Shown piece after piece: positions 9,016-17,848 of a stretch of DNA of 64,000 nucleotides. The notes below the pieces were generated by a model. It was given only the letters and a program-made list of their open reading frames with translations. It ran no database searches and was not told where the DNA came from. How positions within the stretch are numbered: the first letter of the stretch is position 1; the number at the start of each line of letters is the position of its first letter. The DNA comes from Lachnospiraceae bacterium (lineage in GTDB: Bacteria > Bacillota > Clostridia > Lachnospirales > Lachnospiraceae), in assembly GCA_014804645.1 (NCBI GenBank), contig JAAUZI010000013.1:88605-152604 (forward strand). The letters run 5' to 3'. Both the position numbers and the translations under genes were made by a program.

Positions 9016-10815
9016 ATGGCAGAATCAATGAAGGGACTTAAGAGGTCCTACAGATGCGGAGAACTGGGCCTTAGCAATGTGGGCGAGGAAGTCACCGTCA
9101 TGGGCTGGGTGCAGAAGCAGAGGAACAAGGGTGGTATTATCTTTGTGGACCTGCGGGACCGGGCGGGTATATTGCAGATCATCTTCGAGGAGAGCGACTG
9201 TGGTTCGGAGCATTTCGCAAAGGCGGAGAAACTTCGCAGTGAGTTTGTGATCGCTGTGGTGGGCAAGGTGGAGAAACGCAGCGGTGCTGTGAATGAGAAC
9301 CTTGCCACCGGTGAGATTGAGATCCGGGCCACCCAGGTGCGCATTCTGGCGGAGGCGGATACACCGCCGTTTCCCATTGAGGCAGACTCCAAGACCAAGG
9401 AGGAGCTGCGTCTGAAGTATCGTTATCTGGACCTGCGCAGACCGGACTTACAGCGCAATCTGATCCTGCGCAGCAAGATTGCCACCACCATCCGGGCGTT
9501 CTTAAGCCAGGAGGGTTTTCTGGAGATCGAAACGCCGATTTTGAACAAGTCCACGCCGGAGGGAGCAAGGGACTATCTGGTGCCCAGCCGTGTGCATCCG
9601 GGAACTTTCTATGCGCTGCCCCAGTCTCCCCAGATTTTCAAGCAGCTGCTGATGTGCTCCGGCTATGACAGGTATTTTCAGATCGCCAAGTGTTTCAGAG
9701 ACGAAGACCTGCGGGCTGACAGGCAGCCGGAGTTTACCCAGGTGGACCTGGAGATGTCCTTTGTGGATGTGGATGATGTGATCGACGCCACGGAGCGCAT
9801 GGTGGCGGAGGTGTGCAGGGAGGCCATCGGCCTGGAGGTACAATTGCCCATTAAACGTATGACCTGGGATGAGGCCATGAACCGCTACGGCTCGGACAAG
9901 CCGGACACCCGCTTTGGCATGGAGCTTACGGATGTGTCGGAGATCGTAAAGGGCTGTGGTTTTGGAGTGTTTACCGGAGCGCTTGAGGCGGGCGGCAGCG
10001 TCCGCGGTATCAATGTGAAAGGGCAGGCGGAGATGCCCCGCAAGAAGATCGACGCGCTGGTGGAGTTTGCCAAGGGCTACGGGGCCAAGGGACTGGCCTA
10101 TCTGTCTGTGATGCCGGACGGCAGCTATAAGTCCTCCTTTGCCAAGTTTATGAGCCAGGAGGAGTTGGAGAGTCTGGTAAAAGCCATGGCGGGGGAGCCG
10201 GGAGATCTGCTGCTCTTTGCGGCGGACCGTTTGAAGATCGTGTGGGCTGTGCTGGGTGCGCTGCGCTGCGAGGTAGCCAGGCAGTTGGATATGGTTGACA
10301 ATGATAAGTTTAATTTCCTGTGGATCACGGAGTTTCCGCAGTTTGAGTGGAGCGATGAGGAAGAGCGCTTTGTGGCTATGCATCATCCATTCACCATGCC
10401 CATGGAGGAGGATCTGGAGCGGCTGGAGTCCGATCCCGGCAGTGTCAGGGCCAAGGCTTATGACATTGTGTTAAACGGTGTGGAGCTGGGCGGCGGCAGT
10501 GTCCGTATCTTCCAGAGCGATGTGCAGGAGCGTATGTTCAGGGCGCTGGGCTTTACCGACGAGAAGGCCCATGAGCAGTTTGGCTTTCTGCTGGACGCCT
10601 TCAAGTACGGCGTACCCCCTCATGCCGGGCTGGCTATCGGACTGGACCGCTTTGTGATGCTGCTGGTGAAAGCGGAGAACATCCGGGAAGTGATCGCTTT
10701 CCCCAAGGTGAAAGACGCCTCCTGCCTGATGTCCGAGGCACCGAATGTGGTGGACGAGAAACAGCTGGAGGAGCTGTGTCTGGCGGTGAAACTGCCGGAG
10801 CAGGATGCCCTCTAA
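9016..10815 (+). CDS. aspS: aspartyl-tRNA synthetase, bacterial type
   Basis: Class II synthetase of 599 residues. N-terminal OB-fold anticodon-binding domain (VMGWVQKQRNKGG, LRDRAGILQIIF), catalytic core with the SPQIFKQLLM segment and motif 2 FRDEDLRADRQPEFTQVD, then a GAD insertion domain, and motif 3 GLAIGLDRFVMLL. The GAD insertion identifies the bacterial AspRS type. Whether it is discriminating or also charges tRNA-Asn cannot be settled here. A strong terminator follows directly. Confidence 0.97.
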   Translation: MAESMKGLKRSYRCGELGLSNVGEEVTVMGWVQKQRNKGGIIFVDLRDRAGILQIIFEESDCGSEHFAKAEKLRSEFVIAVVGKVEKRSGAVNENLATGEIEIRATQVRILAEADTPPFPIEADSKTKEELRLKYRYLDLRRPDLQRNLILRSKIATTIRAFLSQEGFLEIETPILNKSTPEGARDYLVPSRVHPGTFYALPQSPQIFKQLLMCSGYDRYFQIAKCFRDEDLRADRQPEFTQVDLEMSFVDVDDVIDATERMVAEVCREAIGLEVQLPIKRMTWDEAMNRYGSDKPDTRFGMELTDVSEIVKGCGFGVFTGALEAGGSVRGINVKGQAEMPRKKIDALVEFAKGYGAKGLAYLSVMPDGSYKSSFAKFMSQEELESLVKAMAGEPGDLLLFAADRLKIVWAVLGALRCEVARQLDMVDNDKFNFLWITEFPQFEWSDEEERFVAMHHPFTMPMEEDLERLESDPGSVRAKAYDIVLNGVELGGGSVRIFQSDVQERMFRALGFTDEKAHEQFGFLLDAFKYGVPPHAGLAIGLDRFVMLLVKAENIREVIAFPKVKDASCLMSEAPNVVDEKQLEELCLAVKLPEQDAL

Positions 10816-10831
10816 TTAAGAATATTTTGTG

Positions 10832-10867
10832 AAAAAAAGGAGTTGCATGGTTTGCAACTCCTTTTTT
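10832..10867 (+). terminator. strong intrinsic terminator after aspS
   Basis: AAAAAAAGGAGTTGCA (10832-10847) pairs with TGCAACTCCTTTTTT (10853-10867) around a short loop, ending in the T run. It closes the hisS-aspS transcription unit. Confidence 0.93.
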
Positions 10868-10987
10868 AATACATATAGACCAAATGCCTGCCCCATTCAT
10901 GGGGATGTAATCGTGAAGGGCATGGACAGGAGAGTTGAGTGTCAAAGGAAAACCAAGTAATAGTTGGATTCTATCAAATATGCCTGC

Positions 10988-11022
10988 CTTGTATTCAAGC
11001 TGCCATTGGGATACAATACAAG
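10988..11022 (+). promoter_or_regulatory. promoter with an inverted repeat spanning -35 and -10
   Basis: CTTGTATT (10988-10995) and AATACAAG (11015-11022) are perfect 8-bp inverted arms. The left arm contains a -35-like TTGTAT (10990-10995) and the right arm overlaps TACAAT (11012-11017), spaced 16 bp. A dimeric repressor bound here would block polymerase, which fits autoregulation by the HTH protein encoded just downstream. Confidence 0.5.
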
Positions 11023-11051
11023 TAATCATTGAGACGGGAGGAATCTACAAA

Positions 11052-12074
11052 ATGAACGATCATTTGATTGGTATACAGATTTCCAAATTTCGGAAAGCGG
11101 CGGGACTGACGCAGGAGGAATTGGGAGAAGTGGTAGGAATCAGTGGTCAGGCAGTAAGTCGTTGGGAGTGTGGAGGTGCGCCAGACATAACGTTACTGCC
11201 GACCATAGCTGATAAATTAGGGGTTACGATCGATGCTCTCTTTGGACGGGAGGGGAGTGAGCGGGCAGATGTGGAAGATGTGGTAGGAGGCTGGCTGTGT
11301 TCCTTTCCTAAAAAGGAGCGGTTAAGCCGATTTTGTCGTTTGGTTTGGGCGTCTGTCAAATATTTTCTTGACGATGGACTTGGCATACCGGAGATGGGAT
11401 ATCTGGAAACGTGTCATCCTGACATGGGTGATGGTTTCAATCGGTTAATGCTCAGTCAGCTCAGGACAGTAGGCGGTATCCTGCTGGACGTTCATGCGGA
11501 GGATTTGTCGTTTGTCACTCTCTGGCCGGAACCGAAAGATGGATATGCTGCATGGCTTGCGCCAAAGAATGAATATCGCCGTCTGTTTGAGCTTCTGTCC
11601 AGGCAGGGCTGTCTGGAACTGCTGGAATATCTCCATTGCCGGAAACGTGGTTACTTTGTAGCTGAGGCAGCGGCAAAGCAATTGGAAATGCCCTGCAAAG
11701 AAGTGGAAGAATTATTAAAAGCGCTAGAGGAACGGCAGATTCTGCGATCTATGGAATTAGAATTGGAAAGTGGAGAAGTAAGAGCTTACGAACTTGCCGA
11801 ACCAGCGGCGTTTATACCATTTCTTTATATTGCCAGATGTTTTATGCAGACCGGAATGAATTATATATGTGTCGGGAACTATGATACACCGCTGTTACAG
11901 AAGGAAAAATGGCAAGAACAGTACAGTTCCCAGAATACCGTGCAGACTGGAACAAATTATATTTATTTTGGAAATTATGATAATTCCTGTTTGCCGGATG
12001 ATGTTTTTGGGAAAAGAGGCAGAGAGATGGAGAGAGAAAATGAGGAAGAGGGAAATAGACAGAAAAACGGATAA
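11052..12074 (+). CDS. XRE-family HTH regulator with winged-helix-like C-terminus
   Basis: 340 residues from the ATG at 11052, which follows GGGAGG; upstream in-frame codons are not coding-like. The N-terminus is a HTH_3 domain (IGIQISKFRKAAGLTQEELGE, GISGQAVSRWE). Residues about 190-260 look like a small DNA-binding or sensing module (GYFVAEAAAKQLEMPCKEVEELLKALEE). The tail contains two similar segments, GMNYICVGNYD and GTNYIYFGNYD, about 30 residues apart. The end of the gene overlaps the ABC gene by 35 bases, so it probably regulates that exporter. Confidence 0.82.
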   Translation: MNDHLIGIQISKFRKAAGLTQEELGEVVGISGQAVSRWECGGAPDITLLPTIADKLGVTIDALFGREGSERADVEDVVGGWLCSFPKKERLSRFCRLVWASVKYFLDDGLGIPEMGYLETCHPDMGDGFNRLMLSQLRTVGGILLDVHAEDLSFVTLWPEPKDGYAAWLAPKNEYRRLFELLSRQGCLELLEYLHCRKRGYFVAEAAAKQLEMPCKEVEELLKALEERQILRSMELELESGEVRAYELAEPAAFIPFLYIARCFMQTGMNYICVGNYDTPLLQKEKWQEQYSSQNTVQTGTNYIYFGNYDNSCLPDDVFGKRGREMERENEEEGNRQKNG

Positions 12075-13710
12075 ATCGCTCAATATGGTCTATTATTTAA
12101 AGAAATGTTGGAGAGAAAACACGGTGTTGCTCTTTTTTTTAGTGATATTGTGTGGTCTTCAAGTAGGAGCAAACTTGTTGATGATGCAGTCGTTTCAAGG
12201 CATTATTGACCGGAATATGCGTCAATTTATGGTCTGGACGCTGATTCTTGTGGTCGTCTGGTTTATTATCTATGGACTAACTGCCGTGGAAAGATTATTT
12301 CAGTGTCGTGTAATCCGTGACATGAACAATGCCATGCGTCATGATATAGCGGAGATACTGCTGAAAAAGAGTTATCGGAGCTTTCATGATCAATCTGTTG
12401 GAGAATACTTATCTCAATTTACGAATGATATTAGCCAGATAGAGAATCTGGCTTGGAATCCTTTTTTTGACTTTATTCGTTCGGCGGTTACAGTAGTGTT
12501 TAGTATTGTTGCGCTGCTTACGCTTCACTGGTCACTGTTAGTGGCATCAGTTGTGACAACAGTTATTATGCTGTCTGTTCCAAAACTTTTTCATCAAAAG
12601 ATGGAACGTTTGGGTACAGTCTGTACTCAGAAACAGTCGACAGCAGTGAGCCAACTAAAGGAACTGCTGGCCGGTTATAATGTTCTCCGCTTTTTTGGTC
12701 AGGAACGACGATTCATCCAAGCCGCACAACAGGCCAGTGAACAGATAGAAAATCCAAAATTCCGGTTAGCTTATGTGAAGGGATTTGTCAGCGCGGGAAT
12801 GGGATGTGTCAACATTGTCTGTCAGATGCTGCATGTTTTGTTGATTGGTGTATTGTCTGTCAGAGGAATTATTTTACAGGGGGCTCTTACAGGCGGGGGT
12901 AATCTGTGTGGAAATATCTCAGCCGGATTGGATAACATGACACAGAATGTGTTGTCTATGTCTTCTGCAAAACCATATTTTGAAAAGATTTCTGCACATA
13001 TAGAAACTAAAGCGGAAGTGATTGCCGGAATTGCAGATGAAACTATGCAGAATGGAATTACGATGGAGAATGTGAGTTTTTGCTATGATAAAAAGACTGT
13101 TCTAAAAGGATTTAACGCCCATTTTGAAAAGGGTGGAAAGTATGCGTTAATCGGTCCTTCCGGCTGTGGAAAATCCACGTTGCTTAAGCTTATGCTGGGA
13201 TGTCTGCCGGAGTATAGGGGTTCCATACGTTTGGATAATCGGGAAATTAGGGACTGCGGAACAGAATGGTTATGGCATCAGATATGTTATATTGAGCAGG
13301 ATGTATTTTTGTTTAACACCACAATAAGGGACAACATTACTCTGGGAGAGAAATTTACGAGTGAGCAGATATGTAAGGCATTGCAGGATAGTGCTCTAAA
13401 AAATGATCTGTTGTCCATGCCTGGCGGTCTGGAAACGATTGTAGGTGAAAATGGCGGCAATCTTTCTGGTGGTCAGAAACAACGGGTGGCGATAGCACGA
13501 GCCTTACTCCACAATCGTTCCATTCTTTTGGTAGATGAAGGTACCAGCGCATTGGATCAGGAAAATGCAGCTGTAATAGAAAAGAATCTGCTGTCCAAAC
13601 CTGAACTGACATTGATTCTGGTTAGCCACCATCTTTCCTCAGAATCGAAAAAGCAGTTTACACAAGTGTTTACGTTGCCTAGAGTTTCTTCAAGATCAAG
13701 TCTTGCGTAA
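12040..13710 (+). CDS. ABC exporter half-transporter (membrane plus ATPase domains fused)
   Basis: 556 residues from the ATG at 12040, preceded by GGAGAG and overlapping the regulator gene. A six-helix type I exporter membrane domain (residues about 25-310) is followed by an ATPase with Walker A GPSGCGKST, signature LSGGQKQR, Walker B ILLVDEGTSALD (a Gly where Pro is usual) and H-loop SHH. Exports an unknown substrate from the cytoplasm, probably as a homodimer since no partner is adjacent. Coupling to the HTH gene suggests substrate- or stress-induced expression. Confidence 0.9.
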   Translation: MRKREIDRKTDKSLNMVYYLKKCWRENTVLLFFLVILCGLQVGANLLMMQSFQGIIDRNMRQFMVWTLILVVVWFIIYGLTAVERLFQCRVIRDMNNAMRHDIAEILLKKSYRSFHDQSVGEYLSQFTNDISQIENLAWNPFFDFIRSAVTVVFSIVALLTLHWSLLVASVVTTVIMLSVPKLFHQKMERLGTVCTQKQSTAVSQLKELLAGYNVLRFFGQERRFIQAAQQASEQIENPKFRLAYVKGFVSAGMGCVNIVCQMLHVLLIGVLSVRGIILQGALTGGGNLCGNISAGLDNMTQNVLSMSSAKPYFEKISAHIETKAEVIAGIADETMQNGITMENVSFCYDKKTVLKGFNAHFEKGGKYALIGPSGCGKSTLLKLMLGCLPEYRGSIRLDNREIRDCGTEWLWHQICYIEQDVFLFNTTIRDNITLGEKFTSEQICKALQDSALKNDLLSMPGGLETIVGENGGNLSGGQKQRVAIARALLHNRSILLVDEGTSALDQENAAVIEKNLLSKPELTLILVSHHLSSESKKQFTQVFTLPRVSSRSSLA

Positions 13711-13721
13711 TCAATTAGTTT

Positions 13722-13750
13722 ACCAATTTTCGTATGTTTTGTGCTATAAT
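13722..13750 (+). promoter_or_regulatory. extended -10 promoter ahead of the methyltransferase
   Basis: TGCTATAAT at 13742-13750 is an extended -10 element; the -35 region is weak. The 29 bases ending here closely match those ending at 22700 ahead of the TIR gene, with a shared TATGTTTTGTG core. The leader to the methyltransferase start is about 155 bases. Confidence 0.6.
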
Positions 13751-13905
13751 ATTTTAGATGATTTTTAATGGCAGCACATATTAATCCATTTGGAGGAAGG
13801 ATTCTTATTCGGAAAAGGTATTGGTAAAGCTGAGAAAAATCGCGAAGACATTAGGGGCAGAAATTAATGAATAGCAATATGTGAATTGTTTTTGGGGGTA
13901 TTGAT

Positions 13906-14700
13906 ATGAAGAATTATGTTATCGAAAGTTATGAAAATTACCGCGAGGAAGACAGATTGTCCACTAATAATGCGCGAAGAATTGAATTTCTGACTACGGT
14001 AAAAGTCTTGGATGAGTTAATAAACGGAAAGAAAACCATTCTCGACTGTGCGGCAGGAACGGGAATTTACTCTTTTTACTTTGCGGATAAAGGACATGTG
14101 GTTACTGCAACAGATATCACGCCAAGACATATAGAAGTCATGCGAGGCATTCTAAAAAATAAGCCATACAAAATGGAGACAGCGGTTCTTGATGCAACCG
14201 ATATGAATATTTTTGAAGATGAGAGTTTCGATATTGTGTTAAATATGGGGCCATTTTATCATTTGGTCAATGCGTGTGACAGGGAAAAATGTATGAAGGA
14301 ATCTCTTAGGGTGTTGAAAAAAGGCGGTCTCCTTGTTACGGCTTACATTCCAAGATACTATGTTTTCCAATATGTGGCTATGCAGAATAAGGACTTTTTG
14401 GATGCGAAGCTTGCCCGGCAGATTATTCAGACGGGCGAGCTGCATCATGATGATGAAAAATGCTTTTGGACGGATACATATTATTCTACATGTGAAGAAA
14501 TGGAGCAATTGTACAAACGACATCATCTCACTGTGATTGAGCATTTTGCTCAAGATGGAGTAACTCCACATTTTTCAGAAAAAGTAGATCAGTGGAATGA
14601 TGAGGAGTTTAAGATATGGTGTGATTATCACTATAGCATATGCAGGGAAAAATCTTTACTTGGAGCAAGTAATCATGTAATCATTGTAGGAGAAAAATAG
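13906..14700 (+). CDS. class I SAM-dependent methyltransferase
   Basis: 264 residues. The SAM-binding motif I is ILDCAAGTGIYSFYFADKG, motif II ends with VVTATDITPRH, and later LDATDM and FDIVLNMGPFYHL fit a Methyltransf_11/25 Rossmann fold. The substrate is unknown; the family methylates small molecules as well as proteins. ATG at 13906. No signal peptide. It precedes a set of small, partly damaged genes, and the region is AT-rich, suggesting accessory DNA. Confidence 0.88.
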   Translation: MKNYVIESYENYREEDRLSTNNARRIEFLTTVKVLDELINGKKTILDCAAGTGIYSFYFADKGHVVTATDITPRHIEVMRGILKNKPYKMETAVLDATDMNIFEDESFDIVLNMGPFYHLVNACDREKCMKESLRVLKKGGLLVTAYIPRYYVFQYVAMQNKDFLDAKLARQIIQTGELHHDDEKCFWTDTYYSTCEEMEQLYKRHHLTVIEHFAQDGVTPHFSEKVDQWNDEEFKIWCDYHYSICREKSLLGASNHVIIVGEK

Positions 14701-14742
14701 ATTAAAATAACAATGATAAATTGCATAACAGGAGGACACATA

Positions 14743-15241
14743 ATGAGCGATATAATAGAATTTGCCAACAGAGAAGAATTTCGGTGGACCGAAAACAATC
14801 AAAGCAGGAGAGGCGCTTGAAGAAGCGCTCTGCTTTGGATGGATTGACGGACAGATGCAAAGTATTGACGATAAAACTTATAAGAAATATTTTTCTATGC
14901 GCAGAGAGAACAGCAAGTGGTCAGAGAAAAATAAGGCGTTGGTCAAAAGCCTTGAAGAACGGGGACTTATGACTGATTTTGGCAGAAAGAAAATTGAGGA
15001 AGCACAAAAAAACGGTCAGTGGGACGCTCCAAAATCTATGGCGATTACAGAGGAACACATTGCTCAGCTTTCCGCACTGCTGGAAGAATATGAGCCTGCC
15101 TACACAAATTTTCAAGGCATGTCCTTATCGGTAAAGAAAACCTATACGCGGGCATATTTTGACGCAAAGACAGATGCCGGACGAGAAAAGAGAATTGCTT
15201 GGATGGTGGATAGACTCAATAAAAATCTAAAGCCCATGTGA
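14743..15241 (+). pseudogene. YdeI/OmpD-associated-like gene with internal deletion and frameshift
   Basis: The ATG at 14743 (behind GGAGGA) opens MSDIIEFANREEF, a typical start of this family, but the frame then leaves the homologous sequence and stops near 14820. The homologous body continues in the next frame from about 14780 (FGGPKTIKAGEALEE, ALCFGWIDGQMQSIDD, YFSMRRENSKWSEKNKALV) to the stop at 15241. The roughly 20-30 residues usually linking these parts are missing. A deletion of a length not divisible by three explains both. The family has been linked to bacteriocin protection, but this copy is probably not functional unless translated from an internal codon. Confidence 0.7.
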
Positions 15242-15256
15242 CTGTTTTCAGAAAAT

Positions 15257-15517
15257 TTGGGAGATAAAATAAATGAAGAAAGTATTAGCTATTATTTAAG
15301 TGAACTTTCCTTGGAGGAGCTAAAAGAATATTATCTACAATTTGCGGAAAGTGAATGGGAATGTGTGGTTGAACATCAGGTAGATGCCGATGTAAAAATC
15401 ATAGAACACGGAGTGTTGACATTTAAAACAGACATAGAGGGAGAGAATTACTATATTGTTTATACGTGGGGGCATGGCAACGCCTTTTTTGGCGAATTTG
15501 ATATAAGGGGTCACTGA
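15257..15517 (+). CDS. small acidic hypothetical protein
   Basis: Up to 86 residues, but the only start in frame is a TTG at 15257 without a strong ribosome site, so it may be a fragment. It is soluble and acidic, with a regular SELSLEELKEYYLQF helix followed by beta-rich sequence ending YTWGHGNAFFGEFDIRGH. I do not recognise the family. It lies 15 bases after the broken YdeI-like gene. Confidence 0.4.
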   Translation: MGDKINEESISYYLSELSLEELKEYYLQFAESEWECVVEHQVDADVKIIEHGVLTFKTDIEGENYYIVYTWGHGNAFFGEFDIRGH

Positions 15518-15816
15518 TACAGGTCCCAATTTATAAGGAGCAGAGCTTTATGGGCAAACTTTCTGTCGGGTTTTGACAGTTTTCCAGAAGATTTCCGCAA
15601 AAGATTAGGATTTCTCTTTTCATTTAGCAGGTGTTTGGGGTAAAATGAGACATAAGGATTCTTTATATTTTGAAAGTTGTGGAAAATCAATGTTATCAAA
15701 TAGTATCTATGGGAATCAAATTGCGGAAATCCTTGAGATCAATAAAAGGAGATTGTATTTTAAAGAAATGCATATTATAATTGGGATAGGGTTAGAAAAC
15801 AAAATGGGAGGTGCAT
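15518..15816. other. short interval with a possible coding remnant
   Basis: About 300 bases without a supported gene. One + frame at about 15540-15643 reads ALWANFLSGFDSFPEDF and then RKRLGF before a stop at 15644-15646; this resembles the C-terminal tail of AbrB/MazE-type antitoxins, but the evidence is weak. The remainder is AT-rich. Confidence 0.25.
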
Positions 15817-16056
15817 ATGAGTACATTAGAATATACAGTTTCGATGCTTGAGGCAATGCCCGAGGAGAAACTAAAGGAAGTTCAGAGTTATATTCAGTAT
15901 ATCGCTTTTCGAGATGCTGGAAACGTGTTGACAGAAATGCTCACTGAGGAGGAAATTGTAGAACAGCTTACAAAATCCATGGAAAAAAGCGACATGGGTG
16001 CGACAACGGCGGCAAGTGTGGTCTCGCAAAAAATGAGGGAAAAGTATGCGGTTTAG
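15817..16056 (+). CDS. antitoxin of a RelB-like toxin-antitoxin pair
   Basis: 79 residues from the ATG at 15817, which follows GGGAGG (an in-frame GTG at 15811 lies inside that site). The protein is mostly helical and acidic (SMLEAMPEEKLKEVQSYIQYI, LTEEEIVEQLTKSMEKSD), like RelB/DUF2281-type antitoxins. It overlaps the downstream toxin by 11 bases, the standard layout in which antitoxin is made first. The antitoxin family assignment rests mainly on context. Confidence 0.75.
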   Translation: MSTLEYTVSMLEAMPEEKLKEVQSYIQYIAFRDAGNVLTEMLTEEEIVEQLTKSMEKSDMGATTAASVVSQKMREKYAV

Positions 16057-16360
16057 TGTGGAAGTGTCCGATCTGGCAAGTGAACAGTATGATAAGTTCT
16101 TGGCATATATTTATCTTGTATTGAAAAATCCGCAAGCTGTTGACAATTTGATGAAAGACTTCGACAATACTATAGATATATTGTCAGAGCAGCCAGAACA
16201 TTTTGGATATTGCCAAAGCCAACGCTTGAGGAAGTTAGGATTTCGTAAAATCCATCTAAGAAAGCATAGGTATTTATTGGTGTATAGAGTGAGATATGAC
16301 AAAGTAATAGTAGAAGGTATGTACCATGAACTACAGGATTATGAAAATGCGATAGAATAG
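16046..16360 (+). CDS. RelE/ParE-family toxin
   Basis: 104 residues, basic. The fold signature of RelE/ParE is visible: an N-terminal beta strand and helix (VEVSDLASEQYDKFLAYI), then QPEHFGYCQSQRLRKLGFRKIHL and the terminal strands YLLVYRVRYDKVIVEGMYH. A ParE-like toxin would inhibit gyrase and a RelE-like one would cut mRNA; sequence alone does not decide. Starts inside the antitoxin gene and is followed by a terminator, so the two form one operon. Confidence 0.85.
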   Translation: MRFSVEVSDLASEQYDKFLAYIYLVLKNPQAVDNLMKDFDNTIDILSEQPEHFGYCQSQRLRKLGFRKIHLRKHRYLLVYRVRYDKVIVEGMYHELQDYENAIE

Positions 16361-16399
16361 AAAACCATAAAATCAGCAATAGCCAATGTAGTATTGAGA

Positions 16400-16432
16400 G
16401 CGGGATATCAAGTAGAAGGTATCCCGCTTTTT
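16400..16432 (+). terminator. intrinsic terminator of the toxin-antitoxin operon
   Basis: GCGGGATA (16400-16407) pairs with TATCCCGC (16420-16427), followed by TTTTT. Confidence 0.85.
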
Positions 16433-16792
16433 ACCACGAGTGGGATGAAAGTTTTTCTGTAAATGGCTATTAACAACAGGTTTTCTATGATGGCAAGAGA
16501 AAAGAAAGATGAAAGAGTATGACATTGCATCTGCTCTGGATATCCGGCAGTCTGCCAGTTCAAGCCGAGAATATAGAAGTGAGAGGCGACCTCCTATGTG
16601 CATTCCTGCACTGTCTTTAAACAGAGATTTACCGTTTTGATTTCTCTGTTACCCAGCGAAAGATACAGATGCTCTAGACACACCACCGCCCTGCGATTAC
16701 TTTATCCTCAGAGGCACATAGCATGACAATTCTATTGTCGATTTTTGTCATTATTTATCGATTTCTGTCTATGTATTTCCCTAAAGTTATAT
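16433..16792. other. non-coding interval before the C39-like gene
   Basis: About 360 bases without a supported gene. It contains a small perfect hairpin, GACAAT/ATTGTC with a TCT loop (16725-16739), followed by GATTTTT. No mobile element ends were seen. Confidence 0.4.
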
Positions 16793-16840
16793 TGGCAAGG
16801 CGTTGGATTTTATATATAATAGTGTATAATACTATATAAT
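16793..16840 (+). promoter_or_regulatory. overlapping promoters with three TATAAT boxes 10 bp apart
   Basis: Perfect TATAAT hexamers start at 16815, 16825 and 16835. TTGGCA (16793-16798) pairs with the first and TTGGAT (16803-16808) with the second, each with a 16-bp spacer. They lie about 130 bases before the C39-like gene, implying a leader. Confidence 0.6.
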
Positions 16841-16968
16841 TTTGTAAAAAGTCACTCACATGATAGCTAGGAGGCGATTCCATTGTTTTCCCACAATTAA
16901 TTTCACATTTTTTGAACACGCATTTTCTATCAAATAACGTTGACAAGAATATTGGAGGTTACTATAAA

Positions 16969-17808
16969 ATGAAAAGAAAGATTATGTTCAGATTACTTGC
17001 GGGTATAACAGCATTTGTGATGGCATTGGGGCTGGGCAGTATTTCAATTAAAGCTGAAGACATCACGCAAACGGACGAGTTCCTTGCAATAATAGAAGAG
17101 AGAAGGGACGAATATTTTAACGATTCAGTACATATGTGGGAAGCCGAAGAGAAGGGGATCAGTATCGAGGAACTGTTGTATCAGGATGCTCTGGCAGCAT
17201 ATCCCATGCGTGTTCGGATCAATCAGGACGCAGAACGAAATGTGGGGATCAGCTTGCTGGATGTGGGAAACAATGGACAATGCCTTTCTACGAATGTAAA
17301 ATTGATTCAACAGACTACGGATAAAAATTGCGGTCCTACGGCAGCTTTGCAGGTTTTATATGGCATGAGCAGACAGGGAGCTGTTTCCGGTACTACCGAT
17401 GCGGAAAAAATCAATACATTGATGGGAGATTGTAAAACAGACAGCTCTGGAACATATGTCGGCAATTTAGTAAGCTGCCTGAATAAGTATTCGATTAACG
17501 CAAGTTATCGGTGTACAGAGGGCCGCACAATGACCCAGGCCCAAGTCCAGGAAAAGTTGGAAACCAGCCTGTGCTACAATATTGCCCCGATTCTTCATGC
17601 CAAAACGCAATATCTTCCCTATTATGGTGGTCATTCATCCGGACATTATATAGCCGTGAGTGAGGTAGATAGAACAACAGGAAAAGTGCGGCTGAGTGAT
17701 TGTAATTGGAGTAACAAGTATTTTGGAGTTCATGTGGAAAGCATTGAAAAAGTATATCAGTCAATCGCTGCGGAATCCGACCGGTATCTTATTTATATGT
17801 CTTATTGA
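16969..17808 (+). CDS. secreted C39-like papain-fold peptidase
   Basis: 279 residues from the ATG at 16969 behind GGAGG. Residues 1-30 are a signal peptide (KRK, a hydrophobic core, then SIKAED). The catalytic region is peptidase C39-like: Q115 and C121 in QTTDKNCGPTAALQVLYG, H226 in GGHSSGHYIAV, and D244/N246 in RLSDCNWSN. Such proteins outside the cell cleave peptides or act as inactive binding domains; no ABC partner is fused, so it is not a bacteriocin transporter. A lipoprotein gene follows 40 bases later and is probably co-transcribed. Confidence 0.82.
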   Translation: MKRKIMFRLLAGITAFVMALGLGSISIKAEDITQTDEFLAIIEERRDEYFNDSVHMWEAEEKGISIEELLYQDALAAYPMRVRINQDAERNVGISLLDVGNNGQCLSTNVKLIQQTTDKNCGPTAALQVLYGMSRQGAVSGTTDAEKINTLMGDCKTDSSGTYVGNLVSCLNKYSINASYRCTEGRTMTQAQVQEKLETSLCYNIAPILHAKTQYLPYYGGHSSGHYIAVSEVDRTTGKVRLSDCNWSNKYFGVHVESIEKVYQSIAAESDRYLIYMSY

Positions 17809-17848
17809 TGCAGTATAACGAATCATTCATTTGGAGGATAAAGAAACT

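Noticed and set aside
15645..15851. 68-codon frame before the antitoxin
   Set aside because: No ribosome site, runs into the antitoxin start region, and composition is like non-coding DNA.
16969..17808. Bacteriocin C39 peptidase-transporter
   Set aside because: The protein has a signal peptide and no ABC transporter part; it is a secreted stand-alone domain.
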